Source: Baylisascaris procyonis
Lineage: Eukaryota > Nematoda > Chromadorea > Rhabditida > Ascarididae
Assembly: GCA_037389465.1 (NCBI GenBank)
Contig: JAZARR010000153.1
Coordinates: 4,263,001 to 4,327,000 of the forward strand
DNA length: 64,000 bases
Reading direction: 5' to 3'
The notes beneath the pieces were generated by a model. The model was not told the DNA's origin. It was given only the letters and a program-made list of their open reading frames with translations, and did not search any database. The position numbers and the translations under genes are program-made. Shown here in pieces: positions 1-13,108 of this stretch. Within the stretch, counting starts at the first letter, position 1; each line of letters opens with the position of its first letter.

Positions 1-756
1 AAATTATGAATGCACTCAAACCAACTCATCAACAAGTCCACGAATTCAACAGAAAAGAGTGCATCCAGGATGCCGAACCTTTCTGTTCGACGTTGACGAC
101 TGTTTCCACAAGCAGTCGGAAAACACGACAATGTTGAGGCTAGAGTGCGAGTGACCCTTCGATAATCTGTGATGCGAAAAGAAGACGCACTTGCCAGTTT
201 AGTCAGGGCGCCAGCGATAAATGACGATGGTTGCTTGGACGACAACTTTGGGGTTTTTGGATCCGCGGTACTAAACTTCCCGAAAAACCGTTCTAGGACC
301 GTTTTCATACCAGACAATCGCAAAACTACCGAACTACATGGTCATGTGCGCGTATAATTTGCTATGGGTAACTGTGCAAAAAGCCACATCTCCAAGTCCT
401 TCGCCACCTGATTTTTCGAACGTTCATATAACAATTGGTGGTGCCATGTATCGTCTCAACGCCTGGTTATACACCCGATGATCACACTACCAAATGAATT
501 TATCCAAGAAAACTTCACCCAGCAATTGCTAACTTAATCGCTTGGCCAGCAAGCAGATTTGTTTGTTTAGTAAGACACTATCCACTTAGCTGATCATCTA
601 TTTTGATTGATTCCTATCTGCCTTTAAACCTTCAAACGGTGTGCCCTCCTTTACGCTTCGACGCCTTGATTAGAAAGCACAACGTGCCCCAAACCCGAAC
701 CAATCCTGCGATTCACCTCTAATTGTTTACAGTGAACGATGCAAAATCCATGCTAT
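1..756. other. non-repetitive left flank, no gene recognised
   Basis: This stretch has no similarity by eye to the 446-bp satellite that follows. An open frame enters from the left edge on the plus strand and ends in TGA at 152-154, but a second plus-strand frame is open over much the same bases, so neither can be called coding. A 61-codon ATG frame lies at 172-357 (residues include GVFGSAVLNF and VFIPDNRKT). I do not recognise it and it has no supporting context. From 360 to 756 stops are frequent in the frames I read, and I see no RNA gene or obvious repeat. If 757-1058 is the 3' LTR of a retroelement, this flank would be its internal 3' end, yet no clear polypurine tract precedes 757, which weakens that reading. 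It could equally be ordinary intergenic DNA. Confidence 0.5.
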
Positions 757-816
757 TGTAATGATAGCCTAAATGATTGCAAGTGTTTGAATGTATCGCT
801 ATTGTCATTAATCTAA

Positions 817-846
817 TTCAAAGAAATGTTTTTCAAAGAAATGTTT
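817..846. repeat. 15-bp tandem duplication plus partial third copy
   Basis: TTCAAAGAAATGTTT occurs twice back to back (817-831 and 832-846). A partial third copy starts at 849 and runs into an AAAAG-rich stretch to about 867. This is a small local duplication within the putative LTR U3 region and is unrelated to the 446-bp satellite. Confidence 0.85.
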
Positions 847-993
847 AATTCAAAGAAAAGAAAAGAAACGAAATATTGTTACCAATGAAAGTACTCATAT
901 TGTCGTTATTGTGCCTATTTTACATACCCACCCATATTGAATGGAAAATTGTTATCGCTTTAATTCTGATTAGAATGTAGAAATTATTGCCAC

Positions 994-1001
994 TATATAA
1001 G
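994..1001 (+). promoter_or_regulatory. TATA box (TATATAAG)
   Basis: A clean TATA-box match lies 56 bp upstream of the first satellite copy, inside the putative LTR. It would drive plus-strand transcription into the satellite array. The assignment rests on the motif and its spacing to AATAAA only. Confidence 0.4.
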
Positions 1002-1016
1002 CAGCGCCTTTGTCTC

Positions 1017-1022
1017 AATAAA
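1017..1022 (+). terminator. AATAAA polyadenylation signal in the putative LTR
   Basis: AATAAA begins 16 bp downstream of the TATA box. This tight order is expected of an LTR R region and unusual for an ordinary gene promoter. Confidence 0.35.
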
Positions 1023-2840
1023 CATTCCTCCCGACTACATTCGCCACAATAACCAACACCCGTTGTGTGCTCCTCTGAAGCAAAGTTATTTCTCGTTTGT
1101 TTTCATCCCTCGCTGCACTCACGTTACACCCTTCCGCCTGAGCGTATAACGAACCAAACTTCCTTTAAAAGCATATCCGTAAGGACATTTGCAAGGCAGG
1201 TCCGAAGGAATCCGGTTATCATGTCTCCAAACCCGGATACCGAACAATGACCGCTCTTTATTCTTTCTTTTTTTATGACCATTGAACGAAATCTTTGAAG
1301 AGAACTTACCTCCTCAAATCTAGGAATAATCTCCGATATGAAGCTCATGTGCTTTTCCAAATCTGCTCGCCATTTTTGCAAAAACTCATCAAACACCCCT
1401 AAAAAGCCCTACCGTTTCAATTCTCAGAGCTGCAAATTGGTGAGGGTGAGATTACGGCTGTCGCAATACACCAAACTTTTATGCTACGATTAAGCATAAG
1501 CCGCACCCGTTGTGTGCTCCTCTGAAGCAAAGTTATTTCTCGTTTGTTTTCATCCCTCGCTGGACTCACGTTACACCCTTCCGCCTGAGCGTATAACGAA
1601 CCAAACTTCCTTTAAGAGCACATCCGTAAGGACATTTGCAAGGCAGGACCGAAGGAATCCGGTTATCATGTCTCCAAACCCGGGTACCGAACAATGACCG
1701 CTCTTTATTCTTTCCTTTTTTATGACCATCGAACGAAATCTTTGAAGAGAGCTTGCCTCCTCAAATCTAGGGATCGTCTCCGATATGCGCTCATGTGCTT
1801 TTCCAAATCTGCTCACCATTCCTGCAAAACCTCATCAAACACCCCTAATAGCTCTACCGTTTGTATCCTCAGGGCTCCAGATTTGTAAGGGTGAGATTAC
1901 GGCTGTCGCAATACACCAAACTTTTATCCCACAATTAAGCATAAGCAGGAGACGTTGTGTGCTCCTCCGAAACAAAGTTATTTCTCGTTTGTTTTCATCA
2001 CTCGCTGCACTCACGTTACACCCTTCGGCCTGAGCGTACAACGAACCAAACTTCCTATACAAGCACATCCGTAAGGACATTTGCAAGGCAGGTCCGAAGG
2101 AATCCGGTTATCATGTTTCCAAACCCGGATACCCAACAATGACCGCTCTTTATTGTTTCTTTTTTATGACCATTGAACGAAATCTTTGAAGAGAACTCAC
2201 CTCCTCAAATCTAGGAATCATCCTCGATATGAAGCTCATGTGCTTTTCCAAATCTGCTCACCATTTTTGCAAAACCTCATCAAACACCCCTAAAAAGGTC
2301 TGCCGTTTCAATTCTCAGAGCTGCAAATTGGTGAGGGTGAGATTACGGCTGTCGCAATACACCAAATTTTATCCCACAATTAAGCATAAGCAGGAGACGT
2401 TGCGTGCTCCTCTGAAGCAAAGTTATTTCTCGTTTGTTTTCATGCCTCGCTGCACTCACGTTACACCCTTCCGCCTGAGCGTATAACGAACCAAACTTCC
2501 TATAAAAGCACATCCGTAAGGACATTTGCAAGGCACGTCCGAAGGAATCCGGTTATCATGTCTCCAAACCCGGATACCGAACAATGACCGCTCTTTATTG
2601 TTTCTTTTTTTATGACCATTGAAAGAAATCTTTGAAGAGAACTTACCTCCTCAAATCTAGGAATCATCTCCGATATGAAGCTCATGTGCTTTTCCAAATC
2701 TGCTCACCATTTTTGCAAAATATCATCAAACACCCCTAAAAAGGTCTACCGTTTCAATTCTCAGAGCTGCAAATTGGTGAGGGTGAGATTACGGCTGTCG
2801 CAATACACCAAACTTTTATCCCACAATTAAGCATAAGCAG

Positions 2841-5800
2841 GAGACGTTGTGTGCTCCTCTGAAGCAAAGCTATTTCTCGTTTGTTTTCATCCCTCGCTGC
2901 ATTCACGTTACACCCTTCCGCCTGAGTGTATAACGAACCAAACTTCCTATAAAAGCACATCCGTAAGGACATTTGCAAGGCAGGTCCGAAGGAATCCGGT
3001 TACCATGTCTCCAAACCCGGATACCGAACAGTGACCGCTCTTTATTCTTTCCTTTTTTATGACCATCGAACGAAATCTTTGAAGAGGACTTACTTCCTCA
3101 AATCAAGAAATCATCTTTGATATGAAGGTCATATTTTTTTCCAAATCTGCTCACCATTCCTGCAAAACCTCATCAAACACCCCTAATAACTCTACCGTTT
3201 GTATCCTCAGGGCTCCAGATTTGTAAGGGTGAGATTACGGCTGTCGCAACACACCAAACTTTTATGCCACAATTAAGCATAAGCAGCACCCGTTGTGTGC
3301 TCCTCTGAAGCAAAGTTATTTCTCGTTTGTTTCCATCCCTCGCTGCACTCACGTTACACCCTTCCGCCTGAGCGTAAAGCGAACCAAACTTCCTATGAAA
3401 GCGCATCGGTAAGGACATTTGCAAGGCAGGTCCGAAGGCATAAGGTTATCATGTTTCCAAACCCGGATACCGAACCATGACCGCTCTTTATTCTTTCCTT
3501 TTTTATGACCATCGAACGAAATCTTTGAAGAGGACTACTTCCTCAAATCAAGGAATCATCTCTGATATGAAGCTCATATGTTTTTCCAAATATGCTCACC
3601 ATTCCTGCAAAACCTCATCAAACACCCCTAAAGAGCCCTAACGTTTCAATTCTCAGAGCTGCAAATTGGTGAGGGTGACATTACGGCTGTCGCAATACAC
3701 CAAACTTTTATGCTACAATTAAGCATAAGCAGCACCCGTTGTGTGCTCCTCTGAAGCAAAGTTATTTCTCGTTTGTTTTCATCCCTCGCTGCATTCACGT
3801 TACACCCTTCCGCCTGAGCGTATAACGAACCAAACTTCCTTTAAAAGCACATCCGTAAGGACATTTGCAAGGCAGGTCCGAAGGAATCCCGTTTTCATGT
3901 CTCCAAACCCGGATACCCAACAATGACCGCTCTATATTGTTTCTTTTTTTATGACCATTGAACGAAATCTTTGAAGAGAACTCACCTCCTCAAATCTAGG
4001 AATGATCTCCGATATGAAGCTGATGTGCTTTTCCAAATCTGCTCACCATTTTTGCAAAACCTCATCAAACACCCCTAAAAAGGTCTACCGTTTCAATTCT
4101 CAGAGCTGCAAATTCGTGGGGGTGAGATTACTTCTGTCGCAATACACCAAACTTTTATCCCACAATTAAGCATAAGCATTACCCGTTGTGTGCTCCTCTG
4201 AAGCAAAGTTATTTCTCGTTTGTTTTCATGCCTCGCTGCGCTCACGTTACACCCTTCCGCCTGAGCGTACAACGAACCAAACTTCCTATAAAAGCACATC
4301 CGTAAGGACATTTGCAAGGCAGGTCCGAAGGAATCCGGTTATCATGTTTCGAAACCCGGATACCGAACAATGACCGCTCTTTGTTCTTTCTTTTTTATGA
4401 CCATCGAGCGAAATCTTTGAACAGAACTTACCTCCTCAAATCTAGGAATCATCTCCGATATGAAGCTCATGTGCTTTTCCAAATCTGCTCACCATTTTTG
4501 CAAAACCTCATCAAACACCCCTAGAAAGGTCTACCGTTTCAATTCTCAGAGCTGCAAATTGGTGAGGGTGAGATTACGGCTGTCGCAATACACCAAACTT
4601 TTATCCCACAATTAAGCATAAGCAGGAGACGTTGTGTGCTCCTCTGAAGCAAAGTTATTTCTCGTTTGTTTTCATCCCTCGCTGCATTCACGTCACACCC
4701 TTCCGCCTGAGTGTATAACGAACCAAACTTCCTATAAAAGCACATCCGTAAGGACATTTGCAAGGCAGGTCCGAAGGAATCCGGTTATCATGTCTCCAAA
4801 CCCGGATACCGAACAGTGACCGCTCTTTATTCTTTCCTTTTTTATGACCATCGAACGAAATCTTTGAAGAGGACTTACTTCCTCAAATCAAGAAATCATC
4901 TTTGATATGAACGTCATATTTTTTTCCAAATCTGCTCACCATTCCTGCAAAACCTCATCAAACACCCCTAATAACTCTACCGTTTGTATCCTCAGGGCTC
5001 CAGATTTGTAAGGGTGAGATTACGGCTGTCGCAACACACCAAACTTTTATGCCACAATTAATCATAAGCAGCACCCGTTGTGTGCTCCTCTGAAGCAAAG
5101 TTATTTCTCGTTTGTTTCCATCCCTCGCTGCACTCACGTTACACCCTTCCGCCTGAGCGTAAAGCGAACCAAACTTCCTATGAAAGCGCATCGGTAAGGA
5201 CATTTGCAAGGCAGGTCCGAAGGCATAAGGTTATCATGTTTCCAAACCCGGATACCGAACCATGACCGCTCTTTATTCTTTCCTTTTTTATGACCATCGA
5301 ACGAAATCTTTGAAGAGGACTAATTCCTCAAATCAAGGAATCATCTCTGATATGAAGCTCATATGTTTTTCCAAATATGCTCACCATTCCTGCAAAACCT
5401 CATCAAACACCCCTAAAGAGCCCTAACGTTTCAATTCTCAGAGCTGCAAATTGGTGAGGGTGAGATTACGGCTGTCGCAATACACCAAACTTTTATGCTA
5501 CAATTAAGCATAAGCAGCACCCGTTGTGTGCTCCTCTGAAGCAAAGTTATTTCTCGTTTGTTTTCATCCCTCGCTGCATTCACGTTACACCCTTCCGCCT
5601 GAGCGTATAACGAACCAAACTTCCTTTAAAAGCACATCCGTAAGGACATTTGCAAGGCAGGTCCGAAGGAATCCCGTTTTCATGTCTCCAAACCCGGATA
5701 CCCAACAATGACCGCTCTATATTGTTTCTTTTTTTATGACCATTGAACGAAATCTTTGAAGAGAACTCACCTCCTCAAATCTAGGAATGATCTCCGATAT

Positions 5801-6164
5801 GAAGCTGATGTGCTTTTCCAAATCTGCTCACCATTTTTGCAAAACCTCATCAAACACCCCTAAAAAGGTCTACCGTTTCAATTCTCAGAGCTGCAAATTC
5901 GTGGGGGTGAGATTACTTCTGTCGCAATACACCAAACTTTTATCCCACAATTAAGCATAAGCATTGCCCGTTGTGTGCTCCTCTGAAGCAAAGTTATTTC
6001 TCGTTTGTTTTCATGCCTCGCTGCGCTCACGTTACACCCTTCCGCCTGAGCGTACAACGAACCAAACTTCCTATAAAAGCACATCCGTAAGGACATTTGC
6101 AAGGCAGGTCCGAAGGAATCCGGTTATCATGTTTCGAAACCCGGATACCGAACAATGACCGCTC
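2841..6164. repeat. tetramer higher-order duplication (2 x 1785 bp)
   Basis: Monomers starting at 2849, 3295, 3741 and 4188 match those at 4634, 5080, 5526 and 5973 in order, at a constant offset of 1785 bp. Each monomer resembles its partner far more than its neighbours; shared marks include the AAAGCGAACC variant near 3379 and 5164. I noticed roughly eight base differences in about 1.5 kb. Similarity stops near 4380/6165, where the copies diverge (CTTTGTTC against CTTTATTG). Confidence 0.9.
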
Positions 6165-6858
6165 TTTATTGTTTCTTTTTTTATGACCACTGAACGAAAT
6201 CTTTGAAGAGAACTTACCTCCTCAAATCTAGGAATCATCTCCGATATGAAGCTCATGTGCTTTTCCAAATCTGCTCACCATTTTTGCAAAACCTCATCAA
6301 ACACCCCTAAAAAGGTCTACCGTTTCAATTCTCAGAGCTGCAAATTGGTGAGGGTGAGATTACGGCTGTCGCAATACACCAAACTTTTATCCCACAATTA
6401 AGCATAAGCAGGAGACGTTGTGTGCTCCTCTGAAGCAAAGTTATTTCTCGTTTGTTTTCATCCCTCGCTGCACTCACGTTACACCCTTCCGCCTGAGCGT
6501 ATAACGAACCAAACTTCCATTAAAAGCACATCCGTAAGGACATTTGCAAGGAAGGTCCGAAGGAATCCCGTTTTCATGTCTCCAAACCCGGATACCCAAC
6601 AATGACCGCTCTTTATTGTTTCTTTTTTTATGACCATTGAACGAAATCTTTGAAGAGAACTCACCTCCTCAAATCTAGGAATCATCTCCGATATGAAGCT
6701 CATGTGCTTTTCCAAATCTGCTCACCATTTTTGCAAAACCTCATCAAACACCCCTAAAAAGGTCTACCGTTTCAATTCTCAGAGCTGCAAATTGGTGAGG
6801 GTGAGATTACGGCTGTCGCAATACACCAAACTTTTATGCTACAATTAAGCATAAGCAT

Positions 6859-7752
6859 TACCCGTTGTGTGCTCCTCTGAAGCAAAGTTATTTCTCGTTT
6901 GTTTTCATCCCTCGCTGCATTCACGTTACACCCTTCCGCCTGAGCGTACAACGAACCAAACTTCCTATAAAAGCACATCCGCAAGGACATTTGCAAGGCA
7001 GGTCCGAAGGAATCCGGTTATCATGTTTCGAAACCCGGATACCGAACAATGACCGCTCGTTATTGTTTCTTTTTTTATGACCATTGAACGAAATCTTTGA
7101 AGAGAACTTACCTCCTCAAATCTAGGAATCATCTCCGATATGAAGCTCATGTGCTTTTCCAAATCTGCTCACCATTTTTGCAAAACCTCATCAAACACCC
7201 CTAGAAAGGTCTACCGTTTCAATTCTCAGAGCTGCAAATTGGTGAGGGTGAGATTACGGCTGTCGCAATACACCAAACTTTTATCCCACAATTAAGCATA
7301 AGCAGGAGACGTTGTGTGCTCCTCTGAAGCAAAGTTATTTCTCGTTTGTTTTCATCCCTCGCTGCATTCACGTTACACCCTTCCGCCTGAGCGTACAACG
7401 AACCAAACTTCCTATAAAAGCACATCCGCAAGGACATTTGCAAGGCAGGTCCGAAGGAATCCGGTTATCATGTTTCGAAACCCGGATACCGAACAATGAC
7501 CGCTCGTTATTGTTTCTTTTTTTATGACCATTGAACGAAATCTTTGAAGAGAACTTACCTCCTCAAATCTAGGAATCATCTCCGATATGAAGCTCATATG
7601 TTTTTCCAAATCTGCTCACCATTCCTGCAAAACCTCATCAAACACCCCTAATAACTCTACCGTTTGTATCCTCAGGGCTCCAGATTTGTAAGGGTGAGAT
7701 TACGGCTGTCGCAACACAACAAACTTTTATGCTACAATTAAGCACAAGCATT
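6859..7752. repeat. near-identical adjacent monomers
   Basis: Copies at 6867 and 7314 share ATCCGCAAGG and CTCGTTATTG variants and are almost identical over most of their length. The spacer before the landmark and the last quarter of the second copy differ. This looks like a single-unit duplication. Confidence 0.75.
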
Positions 7753-10700
7753 ACCCGTTGTGTGCTCCTCTGAAGCAAAGTTATCTCTCGTTTGTTTTCA
7801 TGCCCTCGCTGCACTCACTTTACACCCTTCCGCCTGAGCGTATAACGAACCAAACTTCGTTTAAAAGCCATCCGTAAGGACATTTGCAAGGCAGGTCCGA
7901 AGGAATCCGGTTATCATGTTTCGAAACCCGGATACCGAACCATGACCGCTCTTTATTGTTTCTTTTTTTATGACCATTGAACGAAATCTTTGAAGAGAAC
8001 TTACCTCCTCAAATCTAGGAATCATCTCCGATATGAAGCTCATGTGCTTTTCCAAATCTGCTCACCATTTTTGCAAAACCTCATCAAACACCCCTAAAAA
8101 GGTCTACCGTTTCAATTCTCAGAGCTGCAAATTGGTGAGGGTGAGATTACGGCTGTCGCAATACACCAAACTTTTATGCTACAATTAAGCATAAGCATTA
8201 CCCGTTGTGTGCTCCTCTGAAGCAAAGTTATTTCTCGTTTGTTTTCATGCCTCGCTGCACTCACGTTACACCCTTCCGCCTGAGCGTATAACGAACCAAA
8301 CTTCGTTTAAAAGCACATCCGTAAGGACATTTGCAAGGCAGGTCCGAAGGAATCCGGTTATCATGTTTCGAAACCCGGATACCGAACCATGACCGCTCTT
8401 TATTCCTTCCTTTTTTATGACCATCGAACGAAATCTTTGAAGAAGACTAGTTCCTCAAATCAAGGAATCATCTCTGATATCAAGCTCATATGTTTTTCCA
8501 AATCTGCTCACCATTCCTGCAAAACCTCATCAAACACCCCTAAAAAGGTCTACCGTTTCAATTCTCAGAGCTGCAAATTGGTGGGGGTGAGATTACGGCT
8601 GTCGCAATACACCAAACTTTTATCCCACAATTAAGCATAAGCAGGAGACGTTGTGTGCTCCTCTGAAGCAAAGTTGTTTCTCGTTTGTTTTCATCCCTCG
8701 CTGCATTCACGTTACACCCTTCCGCCTGAGTGTATAACGAACCAAACTTCCTATAAAAGCACATCCGTAAGGACATTTGCAAGGCAGGTCCGAAGGAACC
8801 CGGTTATCATGTCTCCAAACCCGGATACCGAACAGTGACCGCTCTTTATTCTTTCCTTTTTTATGACCATCGAACGAAATCTTTGAAGAGGACTTAATTC
8901 CTCAAATCAAGGAATCATCTCTGATATGAAGGTCATATTTTTTTCCAAATCTGCTCACCATTCCTGCAAAACCTCATCAAACACCCCTAATAACTCTACC
9001 GTTTGTATCCTCAGTGCTCCAGATTTGTAAGGGTGAGATTACGGCTGTCGCAACACAACAAACTTTTATGCGACAATTAAGCACAAGCAGGAGACGTTGT
9101 GTGCTCCTCTGAAGCAAAGTTATTTCTCGTTTGTTTTCATCCCTCGCTGCACTCACGTTACACCCTTCCGCCTGAGCGTATAACGAACCAAACTTCCTTT
9201 AAAAGCACATCCGTAAGGACATTTGCAAGGAAGGTCCGAAGGAATCCCGTTTTCATGTCTCCAAACCCGGATACCCAACAATGACCGCTCTTTATTGTTT
9301 CTTTTTTTATGACCATTGAACGAAATCTTTGAAGAGAACTCACCTCCTCAAACCTAGGAATCATCTCCGACATGAAGCTCATGTGCTTTTCCAAATCTGC
9401 TCACCATTTTTGCAAAACCTCATCAAACACCCCTAAAAAGGTCTACCGTTTCAATTCTCAGAACTGCAAATTGGTGAGGGTGAGATTACGGCTGTCGCAA
9501 TACACCAAACCTTTATCCCACAATTAAGCATAAGCAGGAGACGTTGTGTGCTCCTCTGAAGCAAAGTTATTTCTCGTTTGTTTTCATCCCTCGCTGCATT
9601 CACGTCACACCCTTCCGCCTGAGTGTATAACGAACCAAACTTCCTATAAAAGCACATCCGTAAGGACATTTGCAAGGCAGGTCCGAAGGAATCCGGTTAT
9701 CATGTCTCCAAACCCGGATACCGAACAGTGACCGCTCTTTATTCTTTCCTTTTTTATGACCATCGAACGAAATCTTTGAAGAGGACTTACTTCCTCAAAT
9801 CAAGGAATCATCTCTGATATGAACGTCATATTTTTTTCCAAATCTGCTCACCATTCCTGCAAAACCTCATCAAACACCCCTAATAACTCTACCGTTTGTA
9901 TCCTCAGGGCTCCAGATTTGTAAGGGTGAGATTACGGCTGTCGCAACACAACAAACTTTTATGCTACAATTAAGCACAAGCATTACCCGTTGTGTGCTCC
10001 TCTGAAGCAAAGTTATCTCTCGTTTGTTTTCATGCCCTCGCTGCACTCACTTTACACCCTTCCGCCTGAGCGTATAACGAACCAAACTTCGTTTAAAAGC
10101 CATCCGTAAGGACATTTGCAAGGCAGGTCCGAAGGAATCCGGTTATCATGTTTCGAAACCCGGATACCGAACCATGACCGCTCTTTATTGTTTCTTTTTT
10201 TATGACCATTGAACGAAATCTTTGAAGAGAACTTACCTCCTCAAATCTAGGAATCATCTCCGATATGAAGCTCATGTGCTTTTCCAAATCTGCTCACCAT
10301 TTTTGCAAAACCTCATCAAACACCCCTAAAAAGGTCTACCGTTTCAATTCTCAGAGCTGCAAATTGGTGAGGGTGAGATTACGGCTGTCGCAATACACCA
10401 AACTTTTATGCTACAATTAAGCATAAGCATTACCCGTTGTGTGCTCCTCTGAAGCAAAGTTATTTCTCGTTTGTTTTCATGCCTCGCTGCACTCACGTTA
10501 CACCCTTCCGCCTGAGCGTATAACGAACCAAACTTCGTTTAAAAGCACATCCGTAAGGACATTTGCAAGGCAGGTCCGAAGGAATCCGGTTATCATGTTT
10601 CGAAACCCGGATACCGAACCATGACCGCTCTTTATTCTTTCCTTTTTTATGACCATCAAACGAAATCTTTGAAGAAGACTAGTTCCTCAAATCAAGGAAT

Positions 10701-11732
10701 CATCTCTGGTATCAAGCTCATATGTTTTTCCAAATCTGCTCACCATTCCTGCAAAACCTCATCAAACACCCCTAAAAAGGTCTACCGTTTCAATTCTCAG
10801 AGCTGCAAATTGGTGGGGGTGAGATTACGGCTGTCGCAATACACCAAACTTTTATCCCACAATTAAGCATAAGCAGGAGACGTTGTGTGCTCCTCTGAAG
10901 CAAAGTTGTTTCTCGTTTGTTTTCATCCCTCGCTGCATTCACGTTACACCCTTCCGCCTGAGTGTATAACGAACCAAACTTCCTATAAAAGCACATCCGT
11001 AAGGACATTTGCAAGGCAGGTCCGAAGGAACCCGGTTATCATGTCTCCAAACCCGGATACCGAACAGTGACCGCTCTTTATTCTTTCCTTTTTTATGACC
11101 ATCGAACGAAATCTTTGAAGAGGACTTAATTCCTCAAATCAAGGAATCATCTCTGATATGAAGGTCATATTTTTTTCCAAATCTGCTCACCATTCCTGCA
11201 AAACCTCATCAAACACCCCTAATAACTCTACCGTTTGTATCCTCAGTGCTCCAGATTTGTAAGGGTGAGATTACGGCTGTCGCAACACAACAAACTTTTA
11301 TGCGACAATTAAGCACAAGCAGGAGACGTTGTGTGCTCCTCTGAAGCAAAGTTATTTCTCGTTTGTTTTCATCCCTCGCTGCACTCACGTTACACCCTTC
11401 CGCCTGAGCGTATAACGAACCAAACTTCCTTTAAAAGCACATCCGTAAGGACATTTGCAAGGAAGGTCCGAAGGAATCCCGTTTTCATGTCTCCAAACCC
11501 GGATACCCAACAATGACCGCTCTTTATTGTTTCTTTTTTTATGACCATTGAACGAAATCTTTGAAGAGAACTCACCTCCTCAAACCTAGGAATCATCTCC
11601 GACATGAAGCTCATGTGCTTTTCCAAATCTGCTCACCATTTTTGCAAAACCTCATCAAACACCCCTAAAAAGGTCTACCGTTTCAATTCTCAGAGCTGCA
11701 AATTGGTGAGGGTGAGATTACGGCTGTCGCAA
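7605..11732. repeat. pentamer higher-order duplication (offset 2232 bp)
   Basis: The interval 7605-9500 recurs at 9837-11732 with only about four differences seen, for example near 8407 and 8489. Shared private marks include ATGCCCTCGC near 7800 and 10032, and AAAAGCCATCC near 7863 and 10095. The fifth monomers (9546 and 11778) are of different type, so the recent copy covers a little over four monomers. Confidence 0.9.
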
Positions 11733-13108
11733 TACACCAAACTTTTATGCTACAATTAAGCATAAGCATTACCCGTTGTGTGCTCCTCTGAAGCAAAGTT
11801 ATTTCTCGTTTGTTTTCATGCCTCGCTGCACTCACGTTACACCCTTCCGCCTGAGCGTATAACGAACCAAACTTCGTTTAAAAGCACATCCGTAAGGACA
11901 TTTGCAAGGCAGGTCCGAAGGAATCCGGTTATCATGTTTCGAAACCCGGATACCGAACCATGACCGCTCTTTATTCTTTCCTTTTTTATGACCATCGAAC
12001 GAAATCTTTGAAGAAGACCAGTTCCTCAAATCAAGGAATCATCTCTGATATCAAGCTCATATGTTTTTCCAAATCTGCTCACCATTCCTGCAAAACCTCA
12101 TCAAACACCCCTAAAAAGGTCTACCGTTTCAATTCTCAGAGCTGCAAATTGGTGGGGGTGAGATTACGGCTGTCGCAACACAACAAACTTTTATGCGACA
12201 ATTAAGCACAAGGAGGAGACGTTGTGTGCTCCTCTGAAGCAAAGTTATTTCTCGTTTGTTTTCATCCCTCGCTGCATTCACGTTACACCCTTCCGCCTGA
12301 GTGTATAACGAACCAAACTTCCTATAAAAGCACATCCGTAAGGACATTTGCAAGGCAGGTCCGAAGGAAACCGGTTATCATGTCTCCAAACCCGGATACC
12401 GAACAGTGACCGCTCTTTATTCTTTCCTTTTTTATGACCATCGAACGAAATCTTTGAAGAGGACTTAATTCCTCAAATCAAGGAATCATCTCTGATATGA
12501 AGGTCATATTTTTTTCCAAATCTGCTCACCATTCCTGCAAAACCTCATCAAACACCCCTAATAACTCTACCGTTTGTATCCTCAGGGCTCCAGATTTGTA
12601 AGGGTGAGATTACGGCTGTCGCAACACAACAAACTTTTATGCGACAATTAAGCACAAGCAGGAGACGTTGTGTGCTCCTCTGAAGCAAAGTTATTTCTCG
12701 TTTGTTTTCATCCCTCGCTGCACTCACGTTACACCCTTCCGCCTGAGCGTATAACAAACCAAACTTCCTTTAAAAGCACATCCGTAAGGACATTTGCAAG
12801 GAAGGTCCGAAGGAATCCCATTTTCACGTCTCCAAACCCGGATACCCAACAATGACCGCTCTTTATTGTTTCTTTTTTTATGACCATTGAACGAAATCTT
12901 TGAAGAGAACTCACCTCCTCAAATCTAGGAATCATCTCCGATATGAAGCTCATGTGCTTTTCCAAATCTGCTCACCATTTTTGCAAAACCTCATCAAACA
13001 CCCCTAAAAAGGTCTACCGTTTCAATTCTCAGAGCTGCAAATTGGTGAGGGTGAGATACCGGCTGTCGCAATACACCAAACTTTTATGCTACAATTAAGC
13101 ATAAGCAT
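10431..13108. repeat. trimer duplication (2 x 1339 bp)
   Basis: Monomers at 10439, 10885 and 11331 correspond in order to 11778, 12224 and 12670. The same trio also occurs at 8207, 8653 and 9099, giving three copies. The last copy has extra changes near 12175-12215. Confidence 0.8.

Larger units (their letters stand above)
757..1058 (+). mobile_element. putative LTR (solo or terminal LTR of a retroelement), 302 bp
   Basis: The segment begins TGTAATGATAG and ends AACCAACA, giving the TG...CA ends with short TGT/ACA inverted termini typical of LTRs. It contains a TATA box followed 16 bp later by an AATAAA signal near the 3' end, the compact U3-R-U5 order seen in many animal LTR retrotransposons. 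Its right end meets satellite sequence directly: the flank reads ACCAACA|CCCGTTG while intact array junctions read GCAGCA|CCCGTTG. A retroelement inserted into the array would give that structure. Weak points: there is no second LTR in the window, the 5 bp left of 757 (GCTAT) do not match the 5 bp right of 1058 (CCCGT), and no polypurine tract is evident. The alternative is a chance TATA/AATAAA pair at an array boundary. Superfamily not assignable. Confidence 0.4.

Noticed and set aside
2..154. Open frame entering from the left edge, possible C-terminus of a gene
   Set aside because: A second plus-strand frame is open over nearly the same bases, and neither translation resembles a protein I know. 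Upstream sequence is needed.
172..357. 61-codon ATG open frame in the left flank
   Set aside because: Length is within chance expectation, I recognise no motif, and there is no clear promoter, splice or neighbour context.
757..1058. Solo LTR with target-site duplication
   Set aside because: The 5 bp on the left (GCTAT) and right (CCCGT) differ, so a simple solo-LTR insertion at exactly these ends is not supported. A terminal LTR of a longer element remains possible.
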